In this document: one piece after another, positions 44,047 through 52,469 of the stretch
Position numbering within the stretch: the stretch's first letter is position 1
Layout: each line of letters opens with the position of its first letter
Assembly: GCA_030154265.1 (NCBI GenBank)
Contig: JASKKH010000003.1
Location: 44,006 to 108,005, forward strand
Direction of reading: 5' to 3'
DNA from: Clostridia bacterium
Lineage (GTDB): Bacteria; Bacillota; DSM-521; Neomoorellales; Neomoorellaceae
Length of the DNA: 64,000 nucleotides
Made by a program: the position numbers and the translations under genes
Notes under the pieces: generated by a model
Told to the model about the DNA's origin: nothing
What the model saw: the letters and a program-made list of their open reading frames with translations, nothing else
The model's database searches: none

Positions 44047-44808
44047 ATGTTGAGAGGATTATATTTATCTGCAACCGGGATGATTACCCAGGAACTACGC
44101 CAAAAAGTCATTAGTAATAACTTAGCTAACGCTAATACAAATGGATTTAAAAGTGAAAAAGCAACAGTTAGTTCTTTCTCTGAGATGTTACTTAATCGTC
44201 TGGAGAAGGGGGAAAATACCCCCATTGGTTATTTTAGTCCCGGGGTTATGGTTGATCGTGTACATACTAACTTTTCTTCCGGTAATTTAGAAGAAACCGG
44301 TTGTTCTACTGATTTGGCTCTTACTGAAACAAAAGGGGGGTTACCGGTATTTTTTAGCGTTCAAGCAGGTAATAGTGAACTCTATACCAGGGATGGTGAA
44401 TTCCAGGTCGATGCCAACGGTTTCTTGGTCACATCTGAGGGATATCCTGTCCAGGGTCAATATGGACCTATCTTTGTGGGTACGAAAGACTTTGAAGTTG
44501 ATGATGTTGGTCAAGTGATAGTTAATGACCAGGTTGTTGACCAATTACGTATTGTAACTTTTTCTGACCCGAATTTACTAAAAAGACAGGGTAATAATTT
44601 CTTTTTGGCGCCACAGGAAATGCAGCCTGAAATGGGGGTTGATTATAAAGTAAAACAAGGCTGGTTGGAAAAGGGAAATGTTGATATTACCCGTGAATTT
44701 ATAGATATGCTTTCTGTTCTCAGGTCTTATGAGGTTAATCAAAGGGTTCTTCAGGCTCAAGATCAAACACTCGCTAAAAGTGTAAACGAAATAGGAAGTT
44801 TACGTTAG
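44047..44808 (+). CDS. flgF: Flagellar basal-body rod protein FlgF (FlhO-type)
   Basis: A rod protein with the N-terminal motif L-S-A-T-G-M-I-T-Q-E-L-R-Q-K-V-I-S-N-N-L-A-N-A-N-T and the C-terminal R-S-Y-E-V-N-Q-R-V-L-Q-A-Q-D-Q-T. It is first of a pair with the following gene, as flhO-flhP in Bacillus subtilis. The 253-residue length and the order suggest the proximal member (FlgF/FlhO). Export is by the flagellar system. Confidence 0.9.
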   Translation: MLRGLYLSATGMITQELRQKVISNNLANANTNGFKSEKATVSSFSEMLLNRLEKGENTPIGYFSPGVMVDRVHTNFSSGNLEETGCSTDLALTETKGGLPVFFSVQAGNSELYTRDGEFQVDANGFLVTSEGYPVQGQYGPIFVGTKDFEVDDVGQVIVNDQVVDQLRIVTFSDPNLLKRQGNNFFLAPQEMQPEMGVDYKVKQGWLEKGNVDITREFIDMLSVLRSYEVNQRVLQAQDQTLAKSVNEIGSLR

Positions 44809-44833
44809 TACCTAAGGGGGCGATAAAATTAAC

Positions 44834-45616
44834 ATGATTGGTCTACTAAAGTGTGGAGCTAGTGGTATGGAGGCTCAACAGTTATTGGTTGATAGTTTAG
44901 CCAATGACATTGCCAATATTAACACACATGGTTATAAAAAGGGCAAAGTAAAATTTTCTGAGTTATTGTATCAGCCAGTTACAGAGGAAGGTATGCCTGT
45001 AGATAAGCCTCAGCAGCCAGAAGGGGTTCCTGGTTTGGGTTCAGGAGTTAGAGTTGAAACCACAACTAAAGACTTTAGCCAAGGTACGTTAATTAAGACA
45101 TCAGAACCATTAAACTTAGTAATTGAGGGCAATGGATTTTTTGGTGTATATGGGCCGGATAATGAATTGTATCTGACCAGGGACGGCAATTTTCACTGTG
45201 ATAAAGACGGCAATATTGTTAATTCCAGCGGTTATCGTTTAGATACTACAGTTTTTTTGCCTCAGGGAGTTCAAAATATAAGTATCAATACCGATGGTAC
45301 TGTAACAGGAGAAATTGATGGTGAAGTTGAAAACCTAGGTCAATTAAATCTCTATACAGTTCCTAATACTAAAGGTCTTGAAGCGGTTGGGAATAATCTT
45401 TATAGGGAGACTCCTGCTAGTGGTATGGCAGAAATGCGTTGGCCCGGGGAAAAAGGTGTCGGGAGTTTACGTTCGGGTTATTTAGAAGGGTCAAATGTTG
45501 AATTAGCATCGACTATGACCAAAATGATTGTAGCCCAACGTGCTTATGAAGTAAATGCACGTTCTATAAAGATTGCAGATGAAATGTGGGGAATAGCTAA
45601 CAATATAAGGCGCTAA
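44834..45616 (+). CDS. flgG: Flagellar distal rod protein FlgG (FlhP-type)
   Basis: FlgG makes the distal rod. The N-terminal motif M-E-A-Q-Q-L-L-V-D-S-L-A-N-D-I-A-N-I-N-T-H-G-Y-K and the C-terminal S-N-V-E-L-A-S-T-M-T-K-M-I-V-A-Q-R-A-Y are typical. Its 260-residue length and position right behind flgF fit. There is no T-run terminator after its stop; the next gene on the opposite strand converges onto it. Confidence 0.92.
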   Translation: MIGLLKCGASGMEAQQLLVDSLANDIANINTHGYKKGKVKFSELLYQPVTEEGMPVDKPQQPEGVPGLGSGVRVETTTKDFSQGTLIKTSEPLNLVIEGNGFFGVYGPDNELYLTRDGNFHCDKDGNIVNSSGYRLDTTVFLPQGVQNISINTDGTVTGEIDGEVENLGQLNLYTVPNTKGLEAVGNNLYRETPASGMAEMRWPGEKGVGSLRSGYLEGSNVELASTMTKMIVAQRAYEVNARSIKIADEMWGIANNIRR

Positions 45617-45658
45617 ATTAAATTTAAAAATTATTAATGTAATCTACATACTATAAAA

Positions 45659-46249
45659 TTAGTTATAGCCTAATGTTTTATAATTTATCTGTTTAATCTT
45701 TTTGCCGCTGTTTACTTTGTCTACAAGGTCTAAGCCTCTACGAGCACCTACATGATCTGGTTTAAGTTTTAGAACATAGTTGTATTCATTTTTAGCAGCG
45801 TTAAATAGTCCCAGGAGTAGATAGGTAGTTCCAAGATTAACACGGCCTGCAAGATAATCAGGTTTAATACGGCGTACTCTAGACAAGTGATATCTAGCGG
45901 CACTTAAGTTTCGGTTGTAAAGGAAATAAGTACCCAGATTAAAATGGGCAAGGTGGTTGTTTGGGTTTGATTTCAAACTGGATTCCCATGAGGATAGTGC
46001 TTTATCAATCTTACCTTCTCGCCAGGCTTGACATCCTAAGTTAAAATGTGCTTCCCAGTTTTCCGGGTCGGACATTAAAGCAGCTTGATAAAAAAGGCTG
46101 GCCAATTGTGGACGTTTATTTCTCATGGAGAGATTACCTATAACGACACAAAGGGAGCTATCTTTAATTGGGTCTGTAGTTTCATAGCAATATGGGCAAA
46201 ATCGATGTCCCTTTGGTAATGGTTTTCTGCAATTAGAACAAAAAAGCAT
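45659..46249 (-). CDS. Zinc-ribbon TPR-repeat protein
   Basis: The N-terminus is a zinc ribbon with two CxxC pairs (C-S-N-C and C-P-Y-C, residues 4-20). The rest contains about four tetratricopeptide repeats (for example W-E-A-H-F-N-L-G-C-Q and H-L-A-H-F-N-L-G-T-Y). TPR domains mediate protein contacts, so an adaptor is likely, but no partner is known. It is the only gene on the minus strand in the fla/che region, lies between flgG and cheD, and diverges from cheD with about 100 bases between, so it splits the fla and che blocks into separate transcription units. Confidence 0.85.
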   Translation of the reverse strand: MLFCSNCRKPLPKGHRFCPYCYETTDPIKDSSLCVVIGNLSMRNKRPQLASLFYQAALMSDPENWEAHFNLGCQAWREGKIDKALSSWESSLKSNPNNHLAHFNLGTYFLYNRNLSAARYHLSRVRRIKPDYLAGRVNLGTTYLLLGLFNAAKNEYNYVLKLKPDHVGARRGLDLVDKVNSGKKIKQINYKTLGYN

Positions 46250-46351
46250 AGAATGACCTCCAAGAAGTAATCTTTTTCATATTATGACCAAATTAATGCT
46301 AAAATATGTCAGCTATTGATATCGAAAAATGTATAGAAAGTAGGAAAGGCC

Positions 46352-46864
46352 ATGGAGGCTTTAATTAAAACCCAGAAAATTAAAGAGTCAAAAGTAGGAA
46401 TTGCTGAATGGCAAGTTCTAAGTGCTCCTGCACGTTTAATTACCTTAGGCTTGGGTTCCTGTGTAGGGATTGCTATATATGATAGAACTTTTCGAATTGG
46501 TGGATTGGCCCATATAATGTTAGCGGACAGTACTCAATTTAATGATAAAAATAATAGGGCTAAGTTTGCCGATCTGGCTATTCCTGATATGTTTAATGAA
46601 ATGGTACGTAAAGGTGCCAAACGGCATAAAATGGTGGCAAAGATAGCTGGGGGTGCCCAGATGTTTTCTTCTACAGATCGTCATCTTAGTGTTTTAAATA
46701 TAGGCCAGCGTAATGTTGAAATGGTTAAAAATACACTTAAAAATCTAAATATACCTATTATTAATGAAGACACCGGGGGTAACTATGGACGAACCCTGAT
46801 TTTTGATTTAGAAACTGGTGAAGTACATATAAGGGTAATGGGCCGGGGTATTAAGACTATCTAA
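46352..46864 (+). CDS. cheD: Chemoreceptor glutamine deamidase CheD
   Basis: CheD deamidates receptor glutamines and binds CheC to control receptor activity. The motif L-G-L-G-S-C-V-G-I-A-I-Y-D contains the catalytic Cys, and the catalytic His is in G-G-L-A-H-I-M-L; G-G-N-Y-G-R-T-L also matches. The 170-residue length is usual. It opens the cheD-cheR-cheC-cheY-fliM-fliY unit. Confidence 0.95.
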   Translation: MEALIKTQKIKESKVGIAEWQVLSAPARLITLGLGSCVGIAIYDRTFRIGGLAHIMLADSTQFNDKNNRAKFADLAIPDMFNEMVRKGAKRHKMVAKIAGGAQMFSSTDRHLSVLNIGQRNVEMVKNTLKNLNIPIINEDTGGNYGRTLIFDLETGEVHIRVMGRGIKTI

Positions 46865-46876
46865 GGAGTCTCTAAA

Positions 46877-47644
46877 ATGGATTTTACTGAATTTAAACAA
46901 GAGGTAAACCGCCACTTTGGGTTATACCTTGACGGATATAAAGAGCCACAATTAAAAAGGCGTATCGAAAGTTTAATGAGTTCTTTAAAAGTGGAAGATT
47001 ACAAGACTTACTTTAATTTATTGGTAAGAGATAACCAACAATGGCAGCGATTTATTGACAAAATAACCATTAACGTTACTGAGTTTTTTCGAAATCCTGA
47101 AATTTTCCTTAGATTAGAGAAGGAAATTTTACCTACCCTAATAAAAAGACATAAGTATTTAAAGGTATGGAGTGCTGCTTGTGCTGATGGTTCAGAACCT
47201 TATTCGTTAGCCATTTTATTAGATGAATTGGCTCCGGGTGGCAATCATCGAATAGATGCAACAGATATTGATATTAATGCTTTAGAAAAAGCTAAAAAGG
47301 GTATTTACAATCAACGGGCTGTCCAATCAGTTACTACTTCTCGTTTGAAAAACTATTTCCGTCAGGAAAATGATACCTTTTACCTTAATGAGAAGATTAA
47401 AGGTATGGTAAAATTTTACCGTAAAGATCTTTTAAAAGATCATTTTGGTAGTGGTTATCATCTCATAGTTTGTCGAAATGTAGTTATTTACTTTACAGCA
47501 CCGACTCAAGAAAAACTTTACCGTCGTTTTTTTCAGGCTTTAGCTCCAGGTGGTTTTTTATTTATTGGCGCTACAGAAAGTCTATTCCAGTATAAGGAGA
47601 TAGGATTTGAAAAATATGCTCCCTGGTTTTATTATCGTCCGTAG
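46877..47644 (+). CDS. cheR: Chemoreceptor methyltransferase CheR
   Basis: CheR adds methyl groups from S-adenosylmethionine to receptor glutamates. The N-terminal helical domain is followed by the SAM-binding fold (T-E-F-F-R-N, W-S-A-A-C-A-D-G-S-E-P-Y-S-L, D-I-N-A-L-E-K-A, and I-V-C-R-N-V-V-I-Y-F). The 255-residue length is typical. It follows cheD by 12 bases. Confidence 0.96.
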   Translation: MDFTEFKQEVNRHFGLYLDGYKEPQLKRRIESLMSSLKVEDYKTYFNLLVRDNQQWQRFIDKITINVTEFFRNPEIFLRLEKEILPTLIKRHKYLKVWSAACADGSEPYSLAILLDELAPGGNHRIDATDIDINALEKAKKGIYNQRAVQSVTTSRLKNYFRQENDTFYLNEKIKGMVKFYRKDLLKDHFGSGYHLIVCRNVVIYFTAPTQEKLYRRFFQALAPGGFLFIGATESLFQYKEIGFEKYAPWFYYRP

Positions 47645-47684
47645 CTCCCGTTGGAGAATTTTTGGGGGAGGGAGGGGGATTGTA

Positions 47685-48305
47685 GTGGAAGAATGGGATA
47701 TGCTGAATAATCTTCATATAGATGCCCTAAGGGAAATAGGAAATATCGGTGCCGGTAATGCAGCAACCTCTTTGGCAAATCTTCTAAATAAACGTATCGA
47801 TATGACAGTTCCTTGGGCTGGGGTATTACCTCTTAAGGAAATAACCACTTTAGTAGGAAAAGAAGAGGAACCTGTTGCTTGTATAGAATTTAGTGTAAGC
47901 GGTTCGATAATGAGCAAAATCCTATTTCTTTTAGATGAATCAAGCTGTTATTTATTAATTGATCTCTTATTAGGTCGACCTCAAGGGACTACAAAATCAC
48001 TTGATAAGATGGGGATTTCAGTTTTAAAAGAGGTAGGAAATGTTGTAACAGGTTCTTTTCTCAGTGCTTTTGCAGGGTTTTGCCAAATGAGCCTAAAACC
48101 AACAGTGCCAGCATTTGCTTTTGACATGTTGGGTGCTGTTTTAAGTTCTGCGTTTATTGAGGGGGGATATTTTTCCGACAAAGCTCTGGTTGTTGAAAAT
48201 GGATTTTTTGGAGAGGAAATCAAAATCAAGGGGCACTTTTTTTTGATACCTGAAAATGAGGCCTTAGAAAAAATCTTTAATTCTTTAGGTCTTAGTTTAG
48301 TATAA
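47685..48305 (+). CDS. cheC: CheY-P phosphatase CheC
   Basis: CheC dephosphorylates CheY-P and interacts with CheD. Both active-site patterns E-x2-N are present (A-L-R-E-I-G-N-I-G-A-G-N and V-L-K-E-V-G-N-V-V-T-G-S). GGGAGGGAGGGGG at 47665-47677 fits GTG 47685; the longer frame from 47607 overlaps cheR. The 206-residue length is usual for CheC. Confidence 0.94.
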   Translation: MEEWDMLNNLHIDALREIGNIGAGNAATSLANLLNKRIDMTVPWAGVLPLKEITTLVGKEEEPVACIEFSVSGSIMSKILFLLDESSCYLLIDLLLGRPQGTTKSLDKMGISVLKEVGNVVTGSFLSAFAGFCQMSLKPTVPAFAFDMLGAVLSSAFIEGGYFSDKALVVENGFFGEEIKIKGHFFLIPENEALEKIFNSLGLSLV

Positions 48306-48326
48306 ACCATGGAGGGAATAGGTTTT

Positions 48327-48689
48327 ATGGGGAAAAAAGTTCTGATTGTTGATGACGCAGCTTTTATGCGCATGATGATTAAAGATATATTAACTAAAAA
48401 TAATTATGAAATAGCAGGGGAAGCTGAAAACGGCAAAAAAGCAGTTGAGTTGTATAAAGAACATAAACCCGATGTAGTTACAATGGATATAACCATGCCA
48501 GAAATGGATGGTATTGAGGCTGTTAAGGCCATAAAAAAGATTGACCCTGATGCAAGGATTATTATGTGTAGTGCTATGGGTCAACAAGCCATGGTTATGG
48601 AAGCTATCCAAGCGGGTGCCAAAGATTTTGTTGTTAAACCCTTCCAACAAAACCGTGTTCTTCAGGCCTTAGAAAAAGCTTTAGCTTAA
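48327..48689 (+). CDS. cheY: Chemotaxis response regulator CheY
   Basis: A single receiver domain. Acidic D-D is at V-D-D-A-A-F-M-R, the phosphorylated Asp is in V-T-M-D-I-T-M-P, Ser in M-C-S-A-M-G and Lys in V-V-K-P-F. The start is ATG 48327 behind GGAGG. It lies between cheC and fliM. No cheA, which would phosphorylate it, is in the window. Confidence 0.95.
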   Translation: MGKKVLIVDDAAFMRMMIKDILTKNNYEIAGEAENGKKAVELYKEHKPDVVTMDITMPEMDGIEAVKAIKKIDPDARIIMCSAMGQQAMVMEAIQAGAKDFVVKPFQQNRVLQALEKALA

Positions 48690-48703
48690 AGTAGGTGAAG
48701 CTA

Positions 48704-49678
48704 ATGCCTGAAGTTTTATCTCAGTCGGAGATTGATAGTCTCTTACAGGCCTTGGATAGCGGTATGCTTCCAACTAATAATAATGAGGAAGAAATATCTT
48801 CAAAGGTCAAAAAGTATGATTTTCGTCGACCAAATAAATTTTCTAAAGAACAACTTGGAACCTTATATATGATCCACGAGAATTATGGGCGTTTAATTGG
48901 AAATTTTTTATCTGCATATTTAAGGGCTAACATTCAGATAAAAATTGTATCTGTTGAACAAATGACTTACGAGGACTTTATATATTCGTTACCCTCTCCA
49001 ACCCTGATGAACATCTTTACCATGGAACCGCTCAAGGGTTCAGCTGTTTTAGAAGCCAATATGAATTTCGTTTTTCCAATTATAGACCTGCTTTTCGGGG
49101 GCAAGGGGGAAATGGTAGAGGATATAAGGGAGTTAACAGAAATAGAGCTCCATGTCCTAAGGCGCTTAAATACACGTATTCTAGAGAATTTAGTTCAAGC
49201 CTGGTCTGATATTAAAAAATTGACTGCAGTTAAATTAGAAAGTATGGAGACAAATCCTCAATTTGCTCAGGCTATCTCTCTTAATGAAACAGTTGCCGTA
49301 ATAACTTTAAGTACAAAAGTAGGGAATAATGAGGGTTTATTAAATCTTTGTCTGCCATTTGTTCTCTTGGAACCCGTTATTTCTAAATTGTCTACTAGCC
49401 AATGGTTTGCCATTGCGACCGATAGGAAGAAGGAATTGGATTTTCGCAAAATGGTGGAGGCGGTATTAACTGGGGTTCCTGTTGAATTAGCTGCTTATTG
49501 TGGTCGTACCAAGTTAACTGTAAGAGAATTTATAGATTTACAAGTAGGAGATGTTATTACCTTGGACAGAAAATTGGGGGAAGATATGGAACTTTATGTT
49601 GATGGTCACCCTAAATTTAAAGTTCAGGCTGGAGTTGTTGGTAAAAAAGCTGCTGTCCAGGTAACGGAGGTTATTTAA
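48704..49678 (+). CDS. fliM: Flagellar motor switch protein FliM
   Basis: FliM binds CheY-P and forms the C-ring. The N-terminal CheY-binding motif L-S-Q-S-E-I-D-S-L-L is at residues about 4-13, the middle domain resembles CheC, and the C-terminal part is the SpoA domain (L-T-V-R-E-F-I-D-L-Q-V-G-D-V-I). ATG 48704 is preferred over GTG 48695, as AGGTGAAG lies upstream. The 324-residue length is normal. Confidence 0.96.
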   Translation: MPEVLSQSEIDSLLQALDSGMLPTNNNEEEISSKVKKYDFRRPNKFSKEQLGTLYMIHENYGRLIGNFLSAYLRANIQIKIVSVEQMTYEDFIYSLPSPTLMNIFTMEPLKGSAVLEANMNFVFPIIDLLFGGKGEMVEDIRELTEIELHVLRRLNTRILENLVQAWSDIKKLTAVKLESMETNPQFAQAISLNETVAVITLSTKVGNNEGLLNLCLPFVLLEPVISKLSTSQWFAIATDRKKELDFRKMVEAVLTGVPVELAAYCGRTKLTVREFIDLQVGDVITLDRKLGEDMELYVDGHPKFKVQAGVVGKKAAVQVTEVI

Positions 49679-50752
49679 GTGTCTGATTTTTTATCTCAAG
49701 AAGAGATTGATGCCTTGTTAAAGGGACAAACTGAGAATTCAACTGATGACAAAAATGAACAGAATGAAGAATTAATTACAGATATAGAGAAGGATGCTTT
49801 AGGAGAAATAGGCAATATTTCTATGGGCTCAGCTGCAACAACCTTATCTCAACTTTTAAATAAAAGAGTTGATATTACTACTCCTACCGTTTATCTACTA
49901 ACCAAGGAAGAGCTTTTTAAAAAATTTGAGGGTCCCTATATATTAATAGATGTTAAGTTTACCGATGGTTTAAAGGGACATAATTTACTATTTATTAAAT
50001 TAAGCGATGGAGCCATTATTGCTGATTTAATGATGGGTGGAAGTGGTGAAAATGTAGGACCGGAACTTGATGAGATAAAATATAGCGCTTTATCTGAAGC
50101 TATGAATCAAATGATTGGTAGTGCAGCTACTTCTATGGCTACTATTTTTGGTCATGTTGTCAATATAGCTTCGCCTAACCTAACTACAATAGATTCTGAA
50201 AATGATATTAGTACTTTACCTTTACCACTACCCGATGACCAACAATTAGTAATTATAAATTTTAAAATGGAAATCGAAAACCTTATTGATAGTCAGATTA
50301 TGCAAGTTATGCCCGTAGAAGTTGCTAAATCCCAAGTTGATATATTAATGAATGGTACATCGGCTTTGGATAATGAAGTGGTTTCTGAAAAAGTTGCAGA
50401 AGAAGAACCTGACATTCCCGAACAGCAAGTAGAAAATTATACAAAAAGTCCTGAACAGCCAAAACAAAAGGTTTACGGTAATCAGTCTTATACTAAAAAT
50501 TTAGACTTAATATTAGATGTTCCTTTAGACGTAGAAGTAATACTTGGTTCTGTTTCTAAACAAATTGGAGATATTTTAAAATTAGCTCCCGGGGCTATAG
50601 TTGAACTAGAACGTATGGTAGATGACCCTGTTCAAATTACCGTAAACGGTAGACCTATTGCTCAAGGAGAAGTAGTAGTAGTTAATGAAAATTTCGGTAT
50701 TAGGATTACCAATATTTTAGACCCTTATGATAGAATAAATAATTTACGTTAA
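49679..50752 (+). CDS. fliY: Flagellar motor switch phosphatase FliY
   Basis: FliY combines a CheC-like phosphatase with a FliN-like SpoA domain and is specific for Firmicutes and a few other groups. The N-terminal CheY-binding helix (L-S-Q-E-E-I-D-A-L-L) is followed by two E-x2-N phosphatase sites (A-L-G-E-I-G-N-I-S-M-G and A-L-S-E-A-M-N-Q-M-I-G). An acidic, Gln/Pro-rich linker at about 235-270 leads to the SpoA domain. The start is GTG 49679 overlapping or abutting the fliM stop. It ends the che block. Confidence 0.96.
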   Translation: MSDFLSQEEIDALLKGQTENSTDDKNEQNEELITDIEKDALGEIGNISMGSAATTLSQLLNKRVDITTPTVYLLTKEELFKKFEGPYILIDVKFTDGLKGHNLLFIKLSDGAIIADLMMGGSGENVGPELDEIKYSALSEAMNQMIGSAATSMATIFGHVVNIASPNLTTIDSENDISTLPLPLPDDQQLVIINFKMEIENLIDSQIMQVMPVEVAKSQVDILMNGTSALDNEVVSEKVAEEEPDIPEQQVENYTKSPEQPKQKVYGNQSYTKNLDLILDVPLDVEVILGSVSKQIGDILKLAPGAIVELERMVDDPVQITVNGRPIAQGEVVVVNENFGIRITNILDPYDRINNLR

Positions 50753-50765
50753 TAATAAGAAAAGA

Positions 50766-50785
50766 CCAGAGCCCAAGGGCTCTGG
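50766..50785 (-). terminator. Terminator of the spore-protein gene (possibly bidirectional)
   Basis: CCAGAGCCC, loop AA, GGGCTCTGG forms a 9-bp stem. On the minus strand it is followed by TCTTTTCTTATT, which makes it the terminator of the small spore-protein gene. On the plus strand, after fliY, the tail is TTGAG and a terminator role is weaker. Confidence 0.8.
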
Positions 50786-50795
50786 TTGAGGACAG

Positions 50796-50975
50796 TTACA
50801 ATTGACCATTTATCATTGCTCGTTCAGCTTTTTCAATGGCTAGTCGGACCAGGTTACCACATTGGCGAGAAGAAACCTCGCCCCATCCATAGGTGGCCAC
50901 AGTGTCATAAACACCTAATTCCTTGGCCAACTCATACTTCAGAGCATCGGACATGACTCCACGCCTTCTGGCCAT
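50796..50975 (-). CDS. ssp: Alpha/beta-type small acid-soluble spore protein (SASP)
   Basis: A 59-residue protein on the minus strand (ATG at 50975-50973, stop at 50796). The sequence carries the alpha/beta SASP marks: A-L-K-Y-E-L-A-K-E-L-G-V near residue 11, then G-W-G-E-V-S-S-R-Q-C-G-N-L-V-R-L-A-I-E-K-A, where the G-N-L-V family motif lies. Such proteins coat spore DNA and guard it against UV and hydrolysis. The ribosome site AAAGGAGG is strong. A sigma-G-like promoter lies at 51012-51041. It is the clearest evidence that the organism forms spores. Confidence 0.88.
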   Translation of the reverse strand: MARRRGVMSDALKYELAKELGVYDTVATYGWGEVSSRQCGNLVRLAIEKAERAMINGQL

Positions 50976-51011
50976 TACCCAGCCTCCTTTTATTTAACTG
51001 TCCTCTATAAA

Positions 51012-51041
51012 TAGAATGGACTTTTGTGTATAAAGAGATAC
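51012..51041 (-). promoter_or_regulatory. Sigma-G-like promoter of the SASP gene
   Basis: On the minus strand, GTATC (51041-51037), 18 bases, then CATTCTA (51018-51012). The -10 matches the sigma-G pattern CATHMTA; the -35 differs from G(A/C)AT(A/G) at two positions. It lies 37 bases upstream of the SASP start, as expected for a forespore gene. Confidence 0.5.
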
Positions 51042-51069
51042 AAGGGAATATTTTAATTGCATGGGATTT

Positions 51070-51099
51070 GTATGCTCTTCTGTTGCTTGAGGGATACTA
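51070..51099 (+). promoter_or_regulatory. Sigma-G-like promoter of ku
   Basis: GTATG (51070-51074), 18 bases, then GATACTA (51093-51099), one base from the sigma-G -10 CATACTA. It lies 22 bases before the ku start and mirrors the SASP promoter on the other strand. In Bacillus subtilis the ku/ligD genes are sigma-G-dependent, which supports the reading. Confidence 0.45.
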
Positions 51100-51120
51100 T
51101 ACCTAAAAAAGGTGAATAGT

Positions 51121-51951
51121 ATGCCTAGTATCTGGAAAGGTGCCATATCTTTTGGTCTTGTAACCATTCCTGTTAAATTATATGCTGCAACCTCAAGCAA
51201 GACAGTTTCATTTAAACATTTGCATGAAGAGTGTAAATCACCTATTAATTATCGTAAATATTGTCCAGTTTGCAACGAAGAAGTTACTAAAGATGAAATT
51301 GTTCGGGGCTATGAATATGCTAAGGGTCAATATGTCATTTTAACTGATGAAGATCTTGATGAATTGCCTTTAAAAAGTTTACATAATATAGAAATATTGA
51401 ATTTTATTGATAGCAAAGATATTGATCCTATTTATTTTATAAAAACTTATTATTTAGCCCCAATGGAATTGGGCCTTAAAGCATATCGTTTATTACAAAA
51501 AGTTATGGTAGAAACTGGCAAGGTGGCTATTGCAAAAATAGTTTTGAGATCTAGAGAAAACCTTGCTTTACTTCGTCCTTATCAGCAATCATTATTACTT
51601 GTTACTATGTATTATAATGATGAAGTCCGCTCTCCAAATGAAATTACAGATGAATGGATTCCAAAAGATGAACCTTCCAAGGTTGAACTAACGATGGCTA
51701 AACAGTTAGTTGAAAGTTTGGTTGACAAGTTTGAACCCGAAAATTATTCAAATAGATATCATGAAGCTCTTCAAGAATTGATTTCAACTCGCATTAATAA
51801 TAAAGAAGTAGTAACACCCGAAGAGCCTAAACCAGATGATAAAGTTGTTGATTTGATGGCAGCTTTAAGAGCCAGTGTTGCTGCTGCAGAAGGAAATAAA
51901 AATAAAAAACAAAAACGTAAAAGACGTAAAAAAGCTGGAACTGGAAGTTAA
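51121..51951 (+). CDS. ku: Ku protein, non-homologous end joining
   Basis: Bacterial Ku binds broken DNA ends as a homodimer and recruits the ligase LigD. The N-terminus S-I-W-K-G-A-I-S-F-G-L-V-T-I-P-V-K-L-Y is diagnostic, and the body is a Ku core with C-P-V-C and L-L-R-P-Y motifs. The C-terminal 40 residues are basic (K/R-rich), as in many Ku proteins, and probably bind DNA. ATG 51121 behind AAAAGGTGAATAGT is chosen; the frame starts at 51112. No ligD is in the window. The sigma-G-like promoter suggests use in the spore. Confidence 0.93.
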   Translation: MPSIWKGAISFGLVTIPVKLYAATSSKTVSFKHLHEECKSPINYRKYCPVCNEEVTKDEIVRGYEYAKGQYVILTDEDLDELPLKSLHNIEILNFIDSKDIDPIYFIKTYYLAPMELGLKAYRLLQKVMVETGKVAIAKIVLRSRENLALLRPYQQSLLLVTMYYNDEVRSPNEITDEWIPKDEPSKVELTMAKQLVESLVDKFEPENYSNRYHEALQELISTRINNKEVVTPEEPKPDDKVVDLMAALRASVAAAEGNKNKKQKRKRRKKAGTGS

Positions 51952-51952
51952 A

Positions 51953-51974
51953 AAGCCGGGCAAATGCCCGGCTT
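51953..51974 (-). terminator. Terminator between ku and the glycine-zipper gene
   Basis: AAGCCGGGC, loop AAAT, GCCCGGCTT forms a 9-bp stem. On the minus strand it is followed by TTTTAA, so it ends the downstream convergent gene, and it may also act for ku. Confidence 0.85.
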
Positions 51975-51980
51975 AAAAAA

Positions 51981-52469
51981 TTAGTGAAGTTTAACCTGAT
52001 CGGCGCCATGATCCCTTAAAATCTTTTCAGCCTGGTCGGCACGTTTTTCATCGCACTGGACTGAAACAAGGATTTTACCTTGGCGAATATCATTTTCGTA
52101 TTCACGTCCCTCTGCTTCAGGGATACCTAAATCTATTAATCCACCAGCTACGCCACCTGTAGCTGCTCCGGAAAGAAGACCTGCAATAGGTCCAGCTGCA
52201 ATTAATGGTCCAATACCCGGTATTACTAAAGCACCAGCCCCTGCTGCCAATCCTGCTAAACCGCCTAAGACTCCACCGGTTGTAACCCCCCTACTAATAG
52301 GGCCGGTACTAACTTCCATATTAAGGTTACCTTGTTCGTTTTCTTGTTGTTTTTCCCTATCACGAGCTAAAATAGATATTTCACGATCAAAACCTGATTT
52401 ACGAAGGTCTTCTACAGCTTCTCTTGCTACCTGTTCATTACTAAAGATAGCAACTAAAGTTTTAGACAT
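51981..52469 (-). CDS. Glycine-zipper stress-type protein (YflT-like N-terminus)
   Basis: The N-terminal 45 residues (T-L-V-A-I-F-S-N-E-Q-V-A-R-E-A-V-E-D-L) resemble the start of general stress proteins of the YflT/DUF1269 type. The middle (about residues 60-120) is a glycine/alanine-rich hydrophobic segment with many G-x3-G repeats, likely to insert in a membrane. The C-terminus is an alpha/beta segment (I-L-V-S-V-Q-C-D-E). A site AAAGGAGG precedes the ATG. Function is unknown; a stress or membrane role is inferred from relatives. Confidence 0.7.
   Translation of the reverse strand: MSKTLVAIFSNEQVAREAVEDLRKSGFDREISILARDREKQQENEQGNLNMEVSTGPISRGVTTGGVLGGLAGLAAGAGALVIPGIGPLIAAGPIAGLLSGAATGGVAGGLIDLGIPEAEGREYENDIRQGKILVSVQCDEKRADQAEKILRDHGADQVKLH

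Noticed and set aside
46300..46325. Sigma-28-like promoter before cheD
   Set aside because: TAAA is present but the -10 matches only GATAT and spacing is too short.
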